Assembly: GCF_040790665.1 (NCBI RefSeq)
Contig: NZ_CP160849.1
Coordinates: forward strand, 2,939,501 to 3,003,500
Source of the DNA: Sulfitobacter pontiacus
GTDB taxonomy: Bacteria; Pseudomonadota; Alphaproteobacteria; Rhodobacterales; Rhodobacteraceae
Direction: 5' to 3'
DNA: 64,000 nt
The position numbers and the translations under genes are program-made. The notes beneath the pieces were generated by a model that did not search any database, was not told the origin of the DNA, and saw only the letters and a list, made by a program, of their open reading frames with translations. Positions within the stretch are counted from its first letter, which is position 1; the number at the start of each line of letters is the position of its first letter. Below are positions 28,774 through 37,672 of the stretch, piece by piece.

Positions 28774-30516
28774 TTATCGCATCTCTTCCGCTGGCTTGAC
28801 CCCAAGAATACCAAGACCTGACGCAATTACAATCGCTGCGGCTTGGGCCAGCGCGATTTTTGACTGGGACAGGGCCGCATCATCCTGCAGGAAACGCAGT
28901 TCAGGCACGTCGTTGCCGCGGTTCCACAGGCCGTGGAAATCGCCCGCCAGCTCGTAGAGATAAAAGGCGATCCGGTGCGGTTCGTTGCTGCGCGCCGCGG
29001 TCTCTACCATCCGGGGCCATTCGGCCAGCTTTTGCGCCAGTTTCAACTCTGCTTCGTGGTCAAGCTGGCTCAGGTCGGCACGCTGCAAGGTTTCCATATC
29101 CGTGGCAACACCCGCCTCTGCCGCCTTGCGCAGGACAGAGTGCACACGCGCATGGGCATATTGCACGTAGAACACCGGATTCTCGCGCGACTGTTCCAGC
29201 ACCTTGGCAAAGTCAAAGTCCAGCATCGCGTCATTCTTGCGGGTCAGCATGACAAAACGCGTCACATCAGGGCCCACCTGATCAACCACATCGCGCAGGG
29301 TGACAAATGTCCCTGCCCGTTTGGACATCTTGAATTCCTTGCCGTTCTTGAACAGCTTGACCAGCTGCGTCAGCTTGATGTCGAGCGGCACCGACCCCTC
29401 GGACAGCGCCGAAACAGCGGCTTTCATCCGTTTGACATAGCCGCCGTGATCCGCGCCAAAGACGTCGATCAGCATGTCAAAGCCACGCTGCACCTTGTCA
29501 TAGTGATAGGCGATATCGGGCGCGAAATAGGTCCAGCCGCCGTCGGACTTCATCACCGGACGGTCAACGTCATCGCCATGGGCGGTGGATTTGAACAGGG
29601 TCTGCTCGCGCGGCTCCCAGTCCTCGGGCTTCTTGCCTTTTGGCGGCTCAAGCACGCCCTCATAGATCAGCCCCTTGGCTTTCAGATCATCAATCGCGGA
29701 TTCAATCCGGCCCGTGCCATAAAGCGACTTTTCAGAATAAAATACATCCATCTCCACCCCGAGAGAGGCGAGATCATCGCGGATCAGCTTCATCATCTCG
29801 TCGGTGGCAAAGTTGCGCACCTCTTCAAGCCAAACGGATTCATCGGCGTCGATATAGGCGTCGCCCACCTTGTCTTTCAGCGCGGCCCCCACATCCTTCA
29901 GATAGTCGCCGGGGTATGTGCCTTCGGGAAAGGCGACCTCTTGGCCGTGCGCCTCCAGATAGCGCAGATAGACAGAGCGCGCCAAAACATCGACCTGCGC
30001 GCCGCCGTCGTTAATGTAATATTCACGCGTGACATCGAAACCCGCGAAATCCAGCAAGGACGCCAGCGCATCGCCAAAGACCGCACCGCGGGTGTGCCCT
30101 ACATGCAGCGGCCCCGTCGGGTTGGCCGAGACATATTCGACGTTGACCCGTTTGCCCTGCCCCAGATCGCCGCGGCCAAAGTCTGTGCCCTGCCCCAGAA
30201 CGGCACCGACAACGCCCTGCCAAACCGCAGCACTCAGCCGCAGGTTCAAGAACCCCGGGCCCGCCACATCCGCCGCCGTGATCCGTGGATCCTCGGCCAG
30301 TTTTTCGGCCAGTTTCTCGGCGATATCGCGCGGTTTCATACGGGCCGGTTTCGCCAGCACCATCGCGGCATTGGTCGCCATATCCCCATGCGCCGCATCG
30401 CGCGGCGGCTCTACGGTGATGGCGTCAAAGCTCAGCCCCTCGGGCAGAAACCCGTCGGCAACCAGCGTATCAAGGGTGGACAGCACGAGGCTGCGGATAT
30501 CGGCAAATAGGTTCAT
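28774..30516 (-). CDS. argS: arginyl-tRNA synthetase
   Basis: A 580-residue class I synthetase charging tRNA-Arg. It shows the N-terminal additional domain, the HIGH motif as [15 protein letters not shown], the KMSKS-like [17 protein letters not shown], and the C-terminal anticodon-binding helix bundle with [31 protein letters not shown]. The length is normal. It lies between dgt and the SPOR gene in one operon. Confidence 0.97.
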   Translation of the reverse strand: MNLFADIRSLVLSTLDTLVADGFLPEGLSFDAITVEPPRDAAHGDMATNAAMVLAKPARMKPRDIAEKLAEKLAEDPRITAADVAGPGFLNLRLSAAVWQGVVGAVLGQGTDFGRGDLGQGKRVNVEYVSANPTGPLHVGHTRGAVFGDALASLLDFAGFDVTREYYINDGGAQVDVLARSVYLRYLEAHGQEVAFPEGTYPGDYLKDVGAALKDKVGDAYIDADESVWLEEVRNFATDEMMKLIRDDLASLGVEMDVFYSEKSLYGTGRIESAIDDLKAKGLIYEGVLEPPKGKKPEDWEPREQTLFKSTAHGDDVDRPVMKSDGGWTYFAPDIAYHYDKVQRGFDMLIDVFGADHGGYVKRMKAAVSALSEGSVPLDIKLTQLVKLFKNGKEFKMSKRAGTFVTLRDVVDQVGPDVTRFVMLTRKNDAMLDFDFAKVLEQSRENPVFYVQYAHARVHSVLRKAAEAGVATDMETLQRADLSQLDHEAELKLAQKLAEWPRMVETAARSNEPHRIAFYLYELAGDFHGLWNRGNDVPELRFLQDDAALSQSKIALAQAAAIVIASGLGILGVKPAEEMR

Positions 30517-30579
30517 AACGGGGTTCCTTCGACTTGGCCCCGTGTATCACCTGAATATGCGCCCATAATCAAGGGCGGT

Positions 30580-31722
30580 TCAGCCTTTAACGATCAACCG
30601 CTCATGTTCCTGCAAGGCAAAGCGATCTGTCATCCCCGAGATATAGTCGCTGACGATCCGCGCAAGCGCCGTATCGCCGTCCGCGTCCTCTACATCCTTG
30701 CGCCATTGCTTGGGCAATTGGTCCGTATGCGCGCAGAAATAGGGGAACAGATCCTCGACCACCTGCGTGACCTGCTTGCGCATGATCACCACGGATGGCG
30801 CGCGGTACATGCGGTCGAACAGAAAGGCGCGGATGACCTTGAGATCCTGGAAAACCGGATCGGAGAACTGGATCAACGTGCGCCCGGCCATGCGAATATC
30901 GGTGGCGGTTTCGGGCTTCATCTCGGCCAGACGGTGCCGCGCGACGCTGATCACGTCCTCCACCAGTACGCCAAAGAAACGGCGCAGCGCTTCGTGACGG
31001 CGGCGATAGTAGTTCAGACCGGGATACAGCCTGTCCACTTCGGCGAAATTCTGCTTCAGGATCGGCAGTTCGGCCAGCTCGTCCGTCGAGAACAGCTCGG
31101 CCCGCAGACCGTCATGCAGGTCGTGGTGGTTATAGGCCACATCATCGGCAATCGCCGCCACCTGCGCCTCGGCACTGGCGAATGTCTCCAGCTCAAGATC
31201 ATGCTGACACTCATAGGCCGCAAGCGCCCACGGCAGCTCTCCCGTCACCGGCCCGTTATGTTTGGCCAACCCCTCCAGCGTGTCCCAAGTCAGGTTCAGC
31301 CCGTCAAAATCCGCGTAATGCCGCTCCAGATGGGTGACGATGCGGATGGCTTGGGCGTTGTGGTCAAACCCGCCATAGGGGGCCATCAAGGCTTCCAGCG
31401 CGTCCTCGCCCGTGTGACCAAAGGGCGGATGCCCCAGATCATGGGCCAGGGCGACCGCCTCTGTCAGCTCGGCATTCAGACCCAACGCACCGGCGATCGT
31501 GCGTGCCACCTGCGCCACCTCGATCGAATGGGTCAGCCGCGTGCGATAGTAATCGCCCTCATGTTCGATAAAGACCTGCGTCTTGTGCTTGAGCCGCCGG
31601 AAGGCGCTGGCGTGGATGATCCGGTCGCGGTCCCGCTGAAAGCAGGAACGAAAGGTGCTTTCCTCTTCCGGTATCAACCGTCCCCGGGTCAATGCCGGAT
31701 CAGAGGCAAAAGAAGCGCGCAT
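30580..31722 (-). CDS. dgt: deoxyguanosinetriphosphate triphosphohydrolase-like protein
   Basis: A 380-residue HD-domain enzyme that splits dGTP (or other dNTPs) into nucleoside and triphosphate. The RDRDRIIHASAFRRLKHKTQV opening and the metal-binding set H...HD (HSIEVAQVARTIAGAL, ALAHDLGHPPFGHTGEDAL) followed by the distal Asp in ADDVAYNHHDLHDGL are typical of the dGTPase-like family. It is the first gene of the operon leading to argS and nagZ. It is divergent from erpA. Confidence 0.92.
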   Translation of the reverse strand: MRASFASDPALTRGRLIPEEESTFRSCFQRDRDRIIHASAFRRLKHKTQVFIEHEGDYYRTRLTHSIEVAQVARTIAGALGLNAELTEAVALAHDLGHPPFGHTGEDALEALMAPYGGFDHNAQAIRIVTHLERHYADFDGLNLTWDTLEGLAKHNGPVTGELPWALAAYECQHDLELETFASAEAQVAAIADDVAYNHHDLHDGLRAELFSTDELAELPILKQNFAEVDRLYPGLNYYRRRHEALRRFFGVLVEDVISVARHRLAEMKPETATDIRMAGRTLIQFSDPVFQDLKVIRAFLFDRMYRAPSVVIMRKQVTQVVEDLFPYFCAHTDQLPKQWRKDVEDADGDTALARIVSDYISGMTDRFALQEHERLIVKG

Positions 31723-31806
31723 AGTCGGTGGTCCTTGTGGCCTGTCCTGCGGGTTTCTATATTGTAAGACAACACAGATGGAAACCGATCACACCGGAGC
31801 CCGAAA

Positions 31807-32130
31807 ATGAACCTGCCCCCCCAAGTTACCCCGCGCGCCTTTGACCGCCTTGCCGAAATCGGTGCCGCCGCAGAGGGCAAAGCCCTACGCGTCGCAGTAG
31901 AGGGCGGCGGCTGCTCCGGCTTTCAGTACGACATCGCGCTGGATGATCCCAAAGACGATGACCTGATCCTTGAAGGGGCCGGCCAGAAAGTTGTGGTCGA
32001 CAGCATCTCCCTGCCCTTTCTTGCCAATGCCGTCATCGACTTTTCCGAGGAATTGATCGGCGCGCGTTTCGTGATCGAAAACCCCAATGCCACCAGCGCC
32101 TGCGGCTGCGGCACGTCTTTCTCGATGTAA
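31807..32130 (+). CDS. erpA: iron-sulfur cluster insertion protein (ErpA/IscA family)
   Basis: A 107-residue A-type carrier that passes Fe-S clusters to apoproteins. The three cluster cysteines are present in GGGCSGFQY (about 38) and the C-terminal SACGCGTSF (about 100 and 102). The length is normal. It stands alone, divergent from dgt. Between ErpA and IscA the assignment is uncertain because no isc genes are nearby. Confidence 0.92.
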   Translation: MNLPPQVTPRAFDRLAEIGAAAEGKALRVAVEGGGCSGFQYDIALDDPKDDDLILEGAGQKVVVDSISLPFLANAVIDFSEELIGARFVIENPNATSACGCGTSFSM

Positions 32131-32152
32131 CGCCCGCCCGATACACGAGCCC

Positions 32153-32183
32153 GCTTCATTTTGCCGAAGTAAACTCCCGCCGG
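32153..32183 (-). repeat. dispersed intergenic motif, copy 4
   Basis: On the minus strand CCGGCGGGAGTTTACTT is followed by CGGCAAAATGAAGC, similar to copy 1 at 2347. It lies between the stops of erpA and the next, convergent gene. Confidence 0.5.
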
Positions 32184-32213
32184 AGGCTGGCCTCATGCCC
32201 GCATGAGGCCATT

Positions 32214-33305
32214 CTAGTGCCGTCGCTGCACCATAGAAGCCACTGCCGGGATCGGTGCCCGCGCAAACCGCGCGAAAAACGCTTCAAATTGCGGGCAGGA
32301 CGCCTCTGCTCCGGTCAGTATCTCTTGCGCCTCAGGGTCCAGCGCTCTCATGACCCGTCCACGCATAAGCGACCACTGCGCTTGCCGCGTCTCTCCCATG
32401 TCAAAAAGCGCCGCCGACAGCGCCTGCAGCGCCCCGTTTGGCGGGGTATACCGGATGGCCACTGCCCCTTGTGGCACCGGTTGGCAGAATGCCGCCCCTC
32501 CGGACATGTGCGCGGCCCAGCCGCTCACCAGATAGGCGTGATACCCGTCCACCGGTCCGCCCCCCTGCTGCGGTACGATCCGGCAGGCACGCGCAGCGGA
32601 CTGAACCGCATCCTCCCACAGTGCAGGTGCCGCAGCGCCTGCAAACCGTAGCGCGGCACAAATCTCGGCCAGCAGATCCATATCCTGATCAAGATACGCC
32701 AGAATACCGGCAAAATTCAGGCCTCTGATCGCTGTCGCCGGCAGTTGGGGGTCGCGCTGACCGTAGTCGGACAGATAAAAAACGATATGTGCCAGCTCAT
32801 AGGATGCTTTCTTGTTGGGCAGCGCAAAGGTTTCGGATCGCGTGAAAAACCGGCGCAAGCGTGACTGCAGAGCGTCATCGCGCGGCACGGACATCCGACG
32901 CGCCAGTAGGCGCTGCGCTTCGGCGCGTTGCAGGTCAGACAGTTCCCCATCCGCCAGCCGCATGCGGGCCACCCAATGCACCAACCGCTCCCCCGCGTCG
33001 CCGGGCAAGCCCAGATCCTCAAGGTCCAGCGCGAGGGACAGGAAAAAGCGGTAGTACTGCGGAAAAAAGCGGATCGTCTCTTCGATGTGGTCATAGAAGG
33101 ATGCATAGGGCACCAGAGCGTCTGGCGGGACAGGCATGTCCGCGCTTGCCAGAATCCCCAGCCATTCCGCGTTTTCCTTCAACCAGAACACATCCCCCGC
33201 AAGGCGTCGCTGTACCGCAAACATACGGCTGATCGCGGCGCTATCGGCGTGTTTGCGACCGCTATTGCGCGCACGTACGGATGAAAGCGGTATAACATTC
33301 GACAT
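32214..33305 (-). CDS. uncharacterised protein, partner of a repeat peptide
   Basis: A 363-residue soluble protein with no domain I recognise. It starts MSNVIPLSSVRARN; the body is helical, with an early segment RRLAGDVFWLKENAEWLGIL, a central FYDHIEETIRFFPQYYRFFLSLALDLEDLG and a later YLDQDMDLLAEICAALRFAG. There is no signal peptide or membrane helix and no obvious catalytic motif; the later part has alternating helices that could form a repeat scaffold. It follows the 76-residue repeat peptide gene on the same strand after a 55-nt gap containing a hairpin, so the two probably function together. Confidence 0.75.
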   Translation of the reverse strand: MSNVIPLSSVRARNSGRKHADSAAISRMFAVQRRLAGDVFWLKENAEWLGILASADMPVPPDALVPYASFYDHIEETIRFFPQYYRFFLSLALDLEDLGLPGDAGERLVHWVARMRLADGELSDLQRAEAQRLLARRMSVPRDDALQSRLRRFFTRSETFALPNKKASYELAHIVFYLSDYGQRDPQLPATAIRGLNFAGILAYLDQDMDLLAEICAALRFAGAAAPALWEDAVQSAARACRIVPQQGGGPVDGYHAYLVSGWAAHMSGGAAFCQPVPQGAVAIRYTPPNGALQALSAALFDMGETRQAQWSLMRGRVMRALDPEAQEILTGAEASCPQFEAFFARFARAPIPAVASMVQRRH

Positions 33306-33326
33306 AGGCCCCCCTTGGCAAGAAAC

Positions 33327-33350
33327 CCCTGCGCCGGTTCCAGCGCAGGG
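33327..33350 (-). terminator. intercistronic hairpin (attenuating terminator?)
   Basis: CCCTGCGC and GCGCAGGG form a perfect 8-bp stem with an 8-nt loop between the peptide gene and the 363-residue protein gene, followed on the minus strand by GTTTCTTG. It could partly stop transcription so that the peptide is made in excess. Confidence 0.55.
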
Positions 33351-33360
33351 TGTGTTTGGA

Positions 33361-33591
33361 TTAGCAGCCGGTGGTAAACAAACCGGTAAGCTCCCCAGTC
33401 GCCATGCCGCCTGCCTGCGGTCCCGACTGTAGCCCTGTGGTGAACAGCCCGGTGCCGTGGCCGCAATGGGGGTCTTGCCCTGCACGGATACAGCCGGTGG
33501 TATAAAACCCTGTCCCCGCCCCCTGATGGAGCGATGCCGCCCCGGCGTGAACATTCGGGAAAGCAGTTTCGACGTAGGCAATAGCGGTCAT
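33361..33591 (-). CDS. small repeat peptide with three G-[LF]-[FY]-T-T-G units
   Basis: A 76-residue protein starting MTAIAYVETAFPNVHAGAAS. The second half holds three near-identical units: GTGFYTTGC, GTGLFTTGL and LTGLFTTGC, the last ending the protein, separated by Gly/Gln-rich spacers with further Cys and His (DPHCGHG). There is no signal peptide or membrane helix. The ATG at 33591 is preceded by AAGGAAAA. The leader-like front and a repetitive Thr/Cys/Gly-rich back resemble ribosomally made peptide precursors, but no maturation enzyme is seen nearby apart from the unknown neighbour. Function unknown. Confidence 0.7.
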   Translation of the reverse strand: MTAIAYVETAFPNVHAGAASLHQGAGTGFYTTGCIRAGQDPHCGHGTGLFTTGLQSGPQAGGMATGELTGLFTTGC

Positions 33592-33940
33592 GAGTTTTCC
33601 TTTTTGACGTGATTTTGAAATCGGCAACTAAACCTCAAGCTGCACTCTCTTCATCAATCACCACCTAAGGGCTTTAACCTAGGCGACAAAAAGATCGCAT
33701 TTTAACGATGTAAATCATCCACATGCGCTGCGTCTTTGATCCGGTTGAAACCACGCGACGATGCCGTGTTCTCCACAATAGCGACAATTGTAACGGAACG
33801 CAGGCAAAGCACCCCGCGGCGGCGCAGGCACTGTCGGCTCACCTTCGAATCGCGGGCGAAACATGCCCAAACCGGTGCAGCCCCCTTGCCCCATATTGCG
33901 GTATGCGCGATAGCTGCGGGGACCAATGCAGGGGGCCGCC
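33592..33940. other. spacer between the repeat peptide and xthA
   Basis: About 349 nt with lower GC in the middle (33600-33730). It must contain divergent promoters for the repeat peptide and for xthA. Short frames here have no support as genes. Confidence 0.4.
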
Positions 33941-34723
33941 ATGAAAATCGCCACGTTCAACATCAACGGGATCAAAGCGCGGATCGACGCCCTGCCCCAA
34001 TGGCTCGACGAAGCGCAGCCCGACGTCGCCATTCTGCAAGAGATCAAATCCGTCGACGAAGGCTTCCCGCGCGAGCTGTTCGAGGATCGCGGCTATAACG
34101 TCGAGACCCACGGGCAGAAATCATTTAACGGCGTCGCGATCCTGTCAAAGCTCCCGCTTGAGGATGTGACCCGTGGCCTGCCCGGGGACGACAGCGACGA
34201 ACAGGCGCGCTATATCGAGGCAACGGTCGTGGGCGATCATTCTTCGGTTCGGCTTTGTGGGTTGTATCTGCCCAACGGCAACCCCGCGCCGGGCCCGAAG
34301 TACGATTACAAACTGGCGTGGATGCAGCGTCTTGAAGACCGTGCGCGCGCACTCTTGGCCGAGGAAACACCGTTTCTGCTGACGGGCGACTTCAACATCA
34401 TTCCCCAGGCCGAAGACGCAGCAACGCCGGATGCCTGGCGTGAAGATGCGCTGTTTCGCCCTGAATCCCGCGCCGCCTGGCGACGTCTGCTGGCCCTTGG
34501 CCTGACAGAGGCGTTCCGCGCACGGACCCAAGGGCCGGGGCATTACAGCTTTTGGGATTATCAGGCAGGCGCGTGGAACCGCAACAACGGCATCCGTATC
34601 GACCATTTCCTGCTGAGCCCTACCATCGCCGACAGCCTGCGCGACTGCCAGATCGACAAGGATGTACGCGGACGCGAGAAACCCTCCGATCACGTGCCCG
34701 TCTGGGTGGAGCTTGACCTCTAG
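33941..34723 (+). CDS. xthA: exodeoxyribonuclease III
   Basis: A 260-residue AP endonuclease/exonuclease of the ExoIII family for base-excision repair. It begins MKIATFNINGIKARID, has the catalytic ILQEIKSVDEGFP glutamate, LLTGDFNIIP with the Asp/Asn pair, and the C-terminal RIDHFLLSP and KPSDHVPVWVEL with the catalytic histidine. The ATG at 33941 starts the conserved part. The gene is adjacent to a convergent HNH endonuclease gene. Confidence 0.95.
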   Translation: MKIATFNINGIKARIDALPQWLDEAQPDVAILQEIKSVDEGFPRELFEDRGYNVETHGQKSFNGVAILSKLPLEDVTRGLPGDDSDEQARYIEATVVGDHSSVRLCGLYLPNGNPAPGPKYDYKLAWMQRLEDRARALLAEETPFLLTGDFNIIPQAEDAATPDAWREDALFRPESRAAWRRLLALGLTEAFRARTQGPGHYSFWDYQAGAWNRNNGIRIDHFLLSPTIADSLRDCQIDKDVRGREKPSDHVPVWVELDL

Positions 34724-34749
34724 CTCGGACGCACAAGCGCGGCCCTAGA

Positions 34750-35334
34750 TCACGCCTGAAGCTCGGCGTCCCAATAAAGAAAATCCATCCAGCTATCATG
34801 CAGGTAGTTGGGCGGGAATTTCCGGCCCATATTGCGTAAATCCTCGGCTTGCGGCTGGCGCGGCGGTTTGCGCAGCTGAAACCCGGTCTGGTGCAGCGCC
34901 TTGGACCCTTTTTTCAGATTGCACGGGCTACACGCCGCAACAACGTTCTGCCAGCTTGTGATACCGCCCGCCGCACGGGGCACCACGTGGTCAAAGGTCA
35001 GATCCCCCCGTGCACCGCAGTACTGGCAGCAGAATTCGTCCCTCAGAAATAAATTAAAGCGCGTGAAGGCCACGCGCTTTTGAGGTTTGACATAATCTTT
35101 GAGAACGACCACCGACGGGATGCGAATTTGCATCGACGGGCTGTGAACATAGTCGTCATATTCAGCGACGATATCCACCCGATCCAGCCATTTGGCCTTC
35201 ACCGCTTCCTGCCAGGGCCACAGCGACAACGGATAGTAGGACAAGGGCCTGTAATCCGCGTTCAGCACAAGGGCCGGTTTGTTTTTCAGCCCTGCCGGGC
35301 TTCGGGTGAATTCAGTTCTAAAGTCGCCGTCCAT
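34750..35334 (-). CDS. HNH endonuclease family protein
   Basis: A 194-residue protein of the common bacterial HNH family. It opens with KPALVLNADYRPLSYYPLSLWPWQEAVKAKWLDRVDIVAEYD and carries the nuclease core FCCQYCGARGDLTFDHVVPRAAGGITSWQNVVAACSPCNLKKG, containing two CxxC zinc pairs and the DHVxPxxxGG HNH motif. Such genes are widespread chromosomal single genes, not restriction enzymes with a known partner; the substrate is unknown. Confidence 0.85.
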   Translation of the reverse strand: MDGDFRTEFTRSPAGLKNKPALVLNADYRPLSYYPLSLWPWQEAVKAKWLDRVDIVAEYDDYVHSPSMQIRIPSVVVLKDYVKPQKRVAFTRFNLFLRDEFCCQYCGARGDLTFDHVVPRAAGGITSWQNVVAACSPCNLKKGSKALHQTGFQLRKPPRQPQAEDLRNMGRKFPPNYLHDSWMDFLYWDAELQA

Positions 35335-35547
35335 TGTTCGATAGCCCCTTGCCGTTCCGCGTCCGGTCCAGCGGGACAGCCCCGCTGATGCTTTCGACTA
35401 TATCTCGTGGTTTGCGTCTGACAAGTCGCAAACGGATACAAGATGTCGCAGAATGCGTAAGCTGATTACGTAACAGGCATGTGACGGAAACGGCCAATCC
35501 GGCCGGGGCCTTCCTGCGGGTCGCGCATGCGCCCGCAGGGGATGGGA

Positions 35548-36213
35548 TCAAAGACCCAGTTTGTCGCGCATAAAGGCCAGCGCCACGCTCAGCCCGTCGG
35601 GGGCGATTCCGTGGCCTGTGCCCTTCATGATATGGGCGAAAACGTCCGTCCATCCGGCCTCTTGCAAGGTTTCGGCGGCCTGCGGCAGGGATTGCGGCGG
35701 GACAACATCATCGGCGTCGCCGTGCACCAGCAAGACCGGAGGGCGCACGACCGCTTCGTCTTTCAGGCTCTCGGGAGACAGCAAGCGGCCCGAAAACGCG
35801 ACAACACCGGCCACGGCATCTTCGCGGCGCGGCGCGACATGCAGCGCCATCATCGTACCTTGGGAAAAGCCAAACAGCACAACCTGTTCGGGCAGCAGAT
35901 CTTCGTCGACCATCAGCGCATCGAGAAAGGCGTTCAGGTCGTCGACCGCCTGCATCATCCCGCGTTCGGCTTCTTCCTCAGAGGAGTTATCGATCCAGGG
36001 GATCGGGAACCACTGGAACCCCATGGGCGCACCGGCACAGGCTTCGGGCGCATCGGGGGCCACGAACAGGGTGTCGGGCAGATGTTCCCCCAACGGGTCG
36101 GCAAGCCCCAGCAGATCGGCACCATTCGCGCCATAGCCATGCAGGAACACGACGGCAGACCGCGTTTCCCCCGAGACCGGTTCGCGGCGCTCTGCGTTTA
36201 GTACTCGTGTCAT
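35548..36213 (-). CDS. phospholipase/carboxylesterase-type alpha/beta hydrolase
   Basis: A 221-residue cytoplasmic serine hydrolase. It has FLHGYGANGADLLGLA near the start, the nucleophile elbow GFSQGTMMAL (Ser near 117), the acid in LVHGDADDVVPP and the histidine in KGTGHGIAPDG. This pattern is the carboxylesterase/acyl-protein thioesterase family. It overlaps the AlkA-like gene upstream by 4 nt, in the operon cobK, alkA-like, esterase. Substrate unknown. Confidence 0.85.
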   Translation of the reverse strand: MTRVLNAERREPVSGETRSAVVFLHGYGANGADLLGLADPLGEHLPDTLFVAPDAPEACAGAPMGFQWFPIPWIDNSSEEEAERGMMQAVDDLNAFLDALMVDEDLLPEQVVLFGFSQGTMMALHVAPRREDAVAGVVAFSGRLLSPESLKDEAVVRPPVLLVHGDADDVVPPQSLPQAAETLQEAGWTDVFAHIMKGTGHGIAPDGLSVALAFMRDKLGL

Positions 36214-36842
36214 GAAATCCCTTCCCGTTGTTTTGCCACGCGGTAGTACGAAAACAGGATGCGGGCTGCAACCGATCGCCAGGGCGACCAGTCCTGCGCC
36301 ATGTCCGCAAGCTGCTTCGGCTTTGGTCGCTGGGGCAGATCAAACAGGATTTTTGCGGCCTCTTGCAAGGCCAGATCGCCCTGCGGCAGGATATCGGCGC
36401 GGCCCAGCGAAAACATCGCATAGATCTGCGCCGTCCACAGCCCCACACCGGGCACCGCGGTCAGCGTCTCGATCACCACGGCATCAGGCGCGTCCCGCAA
36501 CGCGGTATAGTCGATCCCGGCCTCGGCCAACGCCAACGCATAGCGGATTTTCTGGCGGCTCAGCCCCGCCGCGCGCAGGCCATCCTCGCCCGCGGTGAGT
36601 ATCGCCGTCTCATGGGTCAGTCCCGCCGCATCCATCTTGGCACGCATGGCATTGGCCGACGCGACAGAGACTTGCTGGCTGATGATCGCCCCGATCAATG
36701 CGTCAAACCCGTCCGCACGCAACCGCAGAGGCAAAGGGCCAGTTGCGGCCAAGGCGGTAGCAAACTGCGGCACATGGGCCGCGAGCCACTCCGCCCCTTC
36801 AGCGACATCCGCGTCGCCAGTGATAATCCGTCCGATGCTCAT
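36210..36842 (-). CDS. DNA-3-methyladenine glycosylase II (AlkA-like)
   Basis: A 210-residue HhH-GPD superfamily glycosylase that removes alkylated bases. The front has LRADGFDALIGAIISQQVSVASANAMRAKM; the helix-hairpin-helix and catalytic Asp region is LTAVPGVGLWTAQIYAMFSLGRADILPQGDLAL. It lacks the N-terminal Ada-like and iron-sulfur parts. It overlaps both neighbours by 4 nt, so all three genes are coupled. Confidence 0.88.
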   Translation of the reverse strand: MSIGRIITGDADVAEGAEWLAAHVPQFATALAATGPLPLRLRADGFDALIGAIISQQVSVASANAMRAKMDAAGLTHETAILTAGEDGLRAAGLSRQKIRYALALAEAGIDYTALRDAPDAVVIETLTAVPGVGLWTAQIYAMFSLGRADILPQGDLALQEAAKILFDLPQRPKPKQLADMAQDWSPWRSVAARILFSYYRVAKQREGIS

Positions 36843-37597
36843 CCGGTTTTGCCCCCCTTTGTCAGCGTCTCGACCCAGTGGATCGCCGCATCCGGCGCAG
36901 CGCGAACCTGCGCGCCGACGGGGGCCGCCGGACGGTCAATGGCAATCACCCGTAGACCCAATGCGCGCGCTGCGTCCAGTTTGGGGCGGCTTGGCACGCC
37001 ACCGACGTTGCGCAGGACCAGCGTATCGATCTGCAAGGCGCGAAACAACGCCTCCTCCGCCGCCCGAGTGAAGGGCGGCTGGCCATAGACGGCTTCGGCA
37101 AAGGGGGGCAGCTTGGTCCGGGCATGCGCGTTGGTCTGCCGCAGATAAAGCCGCGCGCCTGCGAAGGGGGCGTAATCCTCCACCGTTCCGCGCCCCGTCG
37201 CGGCAAAGACCCGTGCTTTGGGTCGGATCATCCGTGCCGCCGCCGCGACCGACGCGGCCCGTTCGACCGGTGCCGCGATGTCCCACATGGGCCGCAGGAC
37301 ACGCAGATAAGGCAGCCCCAACCGCGCGGTGGCGTCATAAGCGATCTGCGAAATATCCGCGTCAAACCCGTGTCCTGCGTCCAGCACCGCGGTAAACCCA
37401 TGGGCGCGCAGGTAAGCTGCCATCTCATCCACGGTGCGCGGCGACCAGATCTCTGATGGTACGGCCAGCGGGCCAAAGCTGCGCTCCGCCCGCCTTAACA
37501 CCGCCCTTGCAGAGACGTCAGACCCCGCCAATGCAACAGCGATCTCATGCGCTTCGGCGCTGCCAGCGATCAGCAGAATATGGGGGGCCTGGTTCAT
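36839..37597 (-). CDS. cobK: precorrin-6A reductase
   Basis: A 252-residue CobK/CbiJ-family reductase that reduces precorrin-6A (NADPH-dependent) in the aerobic B12 pathway. It starts with a Rossmann-like strand ILLIAGSAEAHEIAVAL, shows AVLDAGHGFDADISQIAYDA, the LRVLRPMW segment, FAATGRGTVEDYA and LVLRNVGGVPSRPKLDAARALGLRVIAIDRP near the end. The ATG at 37597 is chosen from the conserved N-terminus; longer frames upstream are antisense to the transporter gene. No other cob gene is in the window. Cobalamin synthesis would need a cluster elsewhere. Confidence 0.88.
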   Translation of the reverse strand: MNQAPHILLIAGSAEAHEIAVALAGSDVSARAVLRRAERSFGPLAVPSEIWSPRTVDEMAAYLRAHGFTAVLDAGHGFDADISQIAYDATARLGLPYLRVLRPMWDIAAPVERAASVAAAARMIRPKARVFAATGRGTVEDYAPFAGARLYLRQTNAHARTKLPPFAEAVYGQPPFTRAAEEALFRALQIDTLVLRNVGGVPSRPKLDAARALGLRVIAIDRPAAPVGAQVRAAPDAAIHWVETLTKGGKTG

Positions 37598-37672
37598 GGC
37601 GCGACCATCGTTGACCCCGCCGCGGGACGCAAGGCCCTTGCAGCCCCCCAAAGCCCGGTCTACGCATTCACC

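Noticed and set aside
28933-30510. 525-residue plus-strand open frame
   Set aside because: It lies entirely opposite argS, whose motifs are complete. The translation has shadow-type composition.
30604-31767. 387-residue plus-strand open frame
   Set aside because: It is opposite dgt, an HD-domain gene with all metal ligands.
37598-37672. Cobalamin riboswitch upstream of cobK or the MFS gene
   Set aside because: The 75-nt gap is too short and lacks a B12-box-like sequence.
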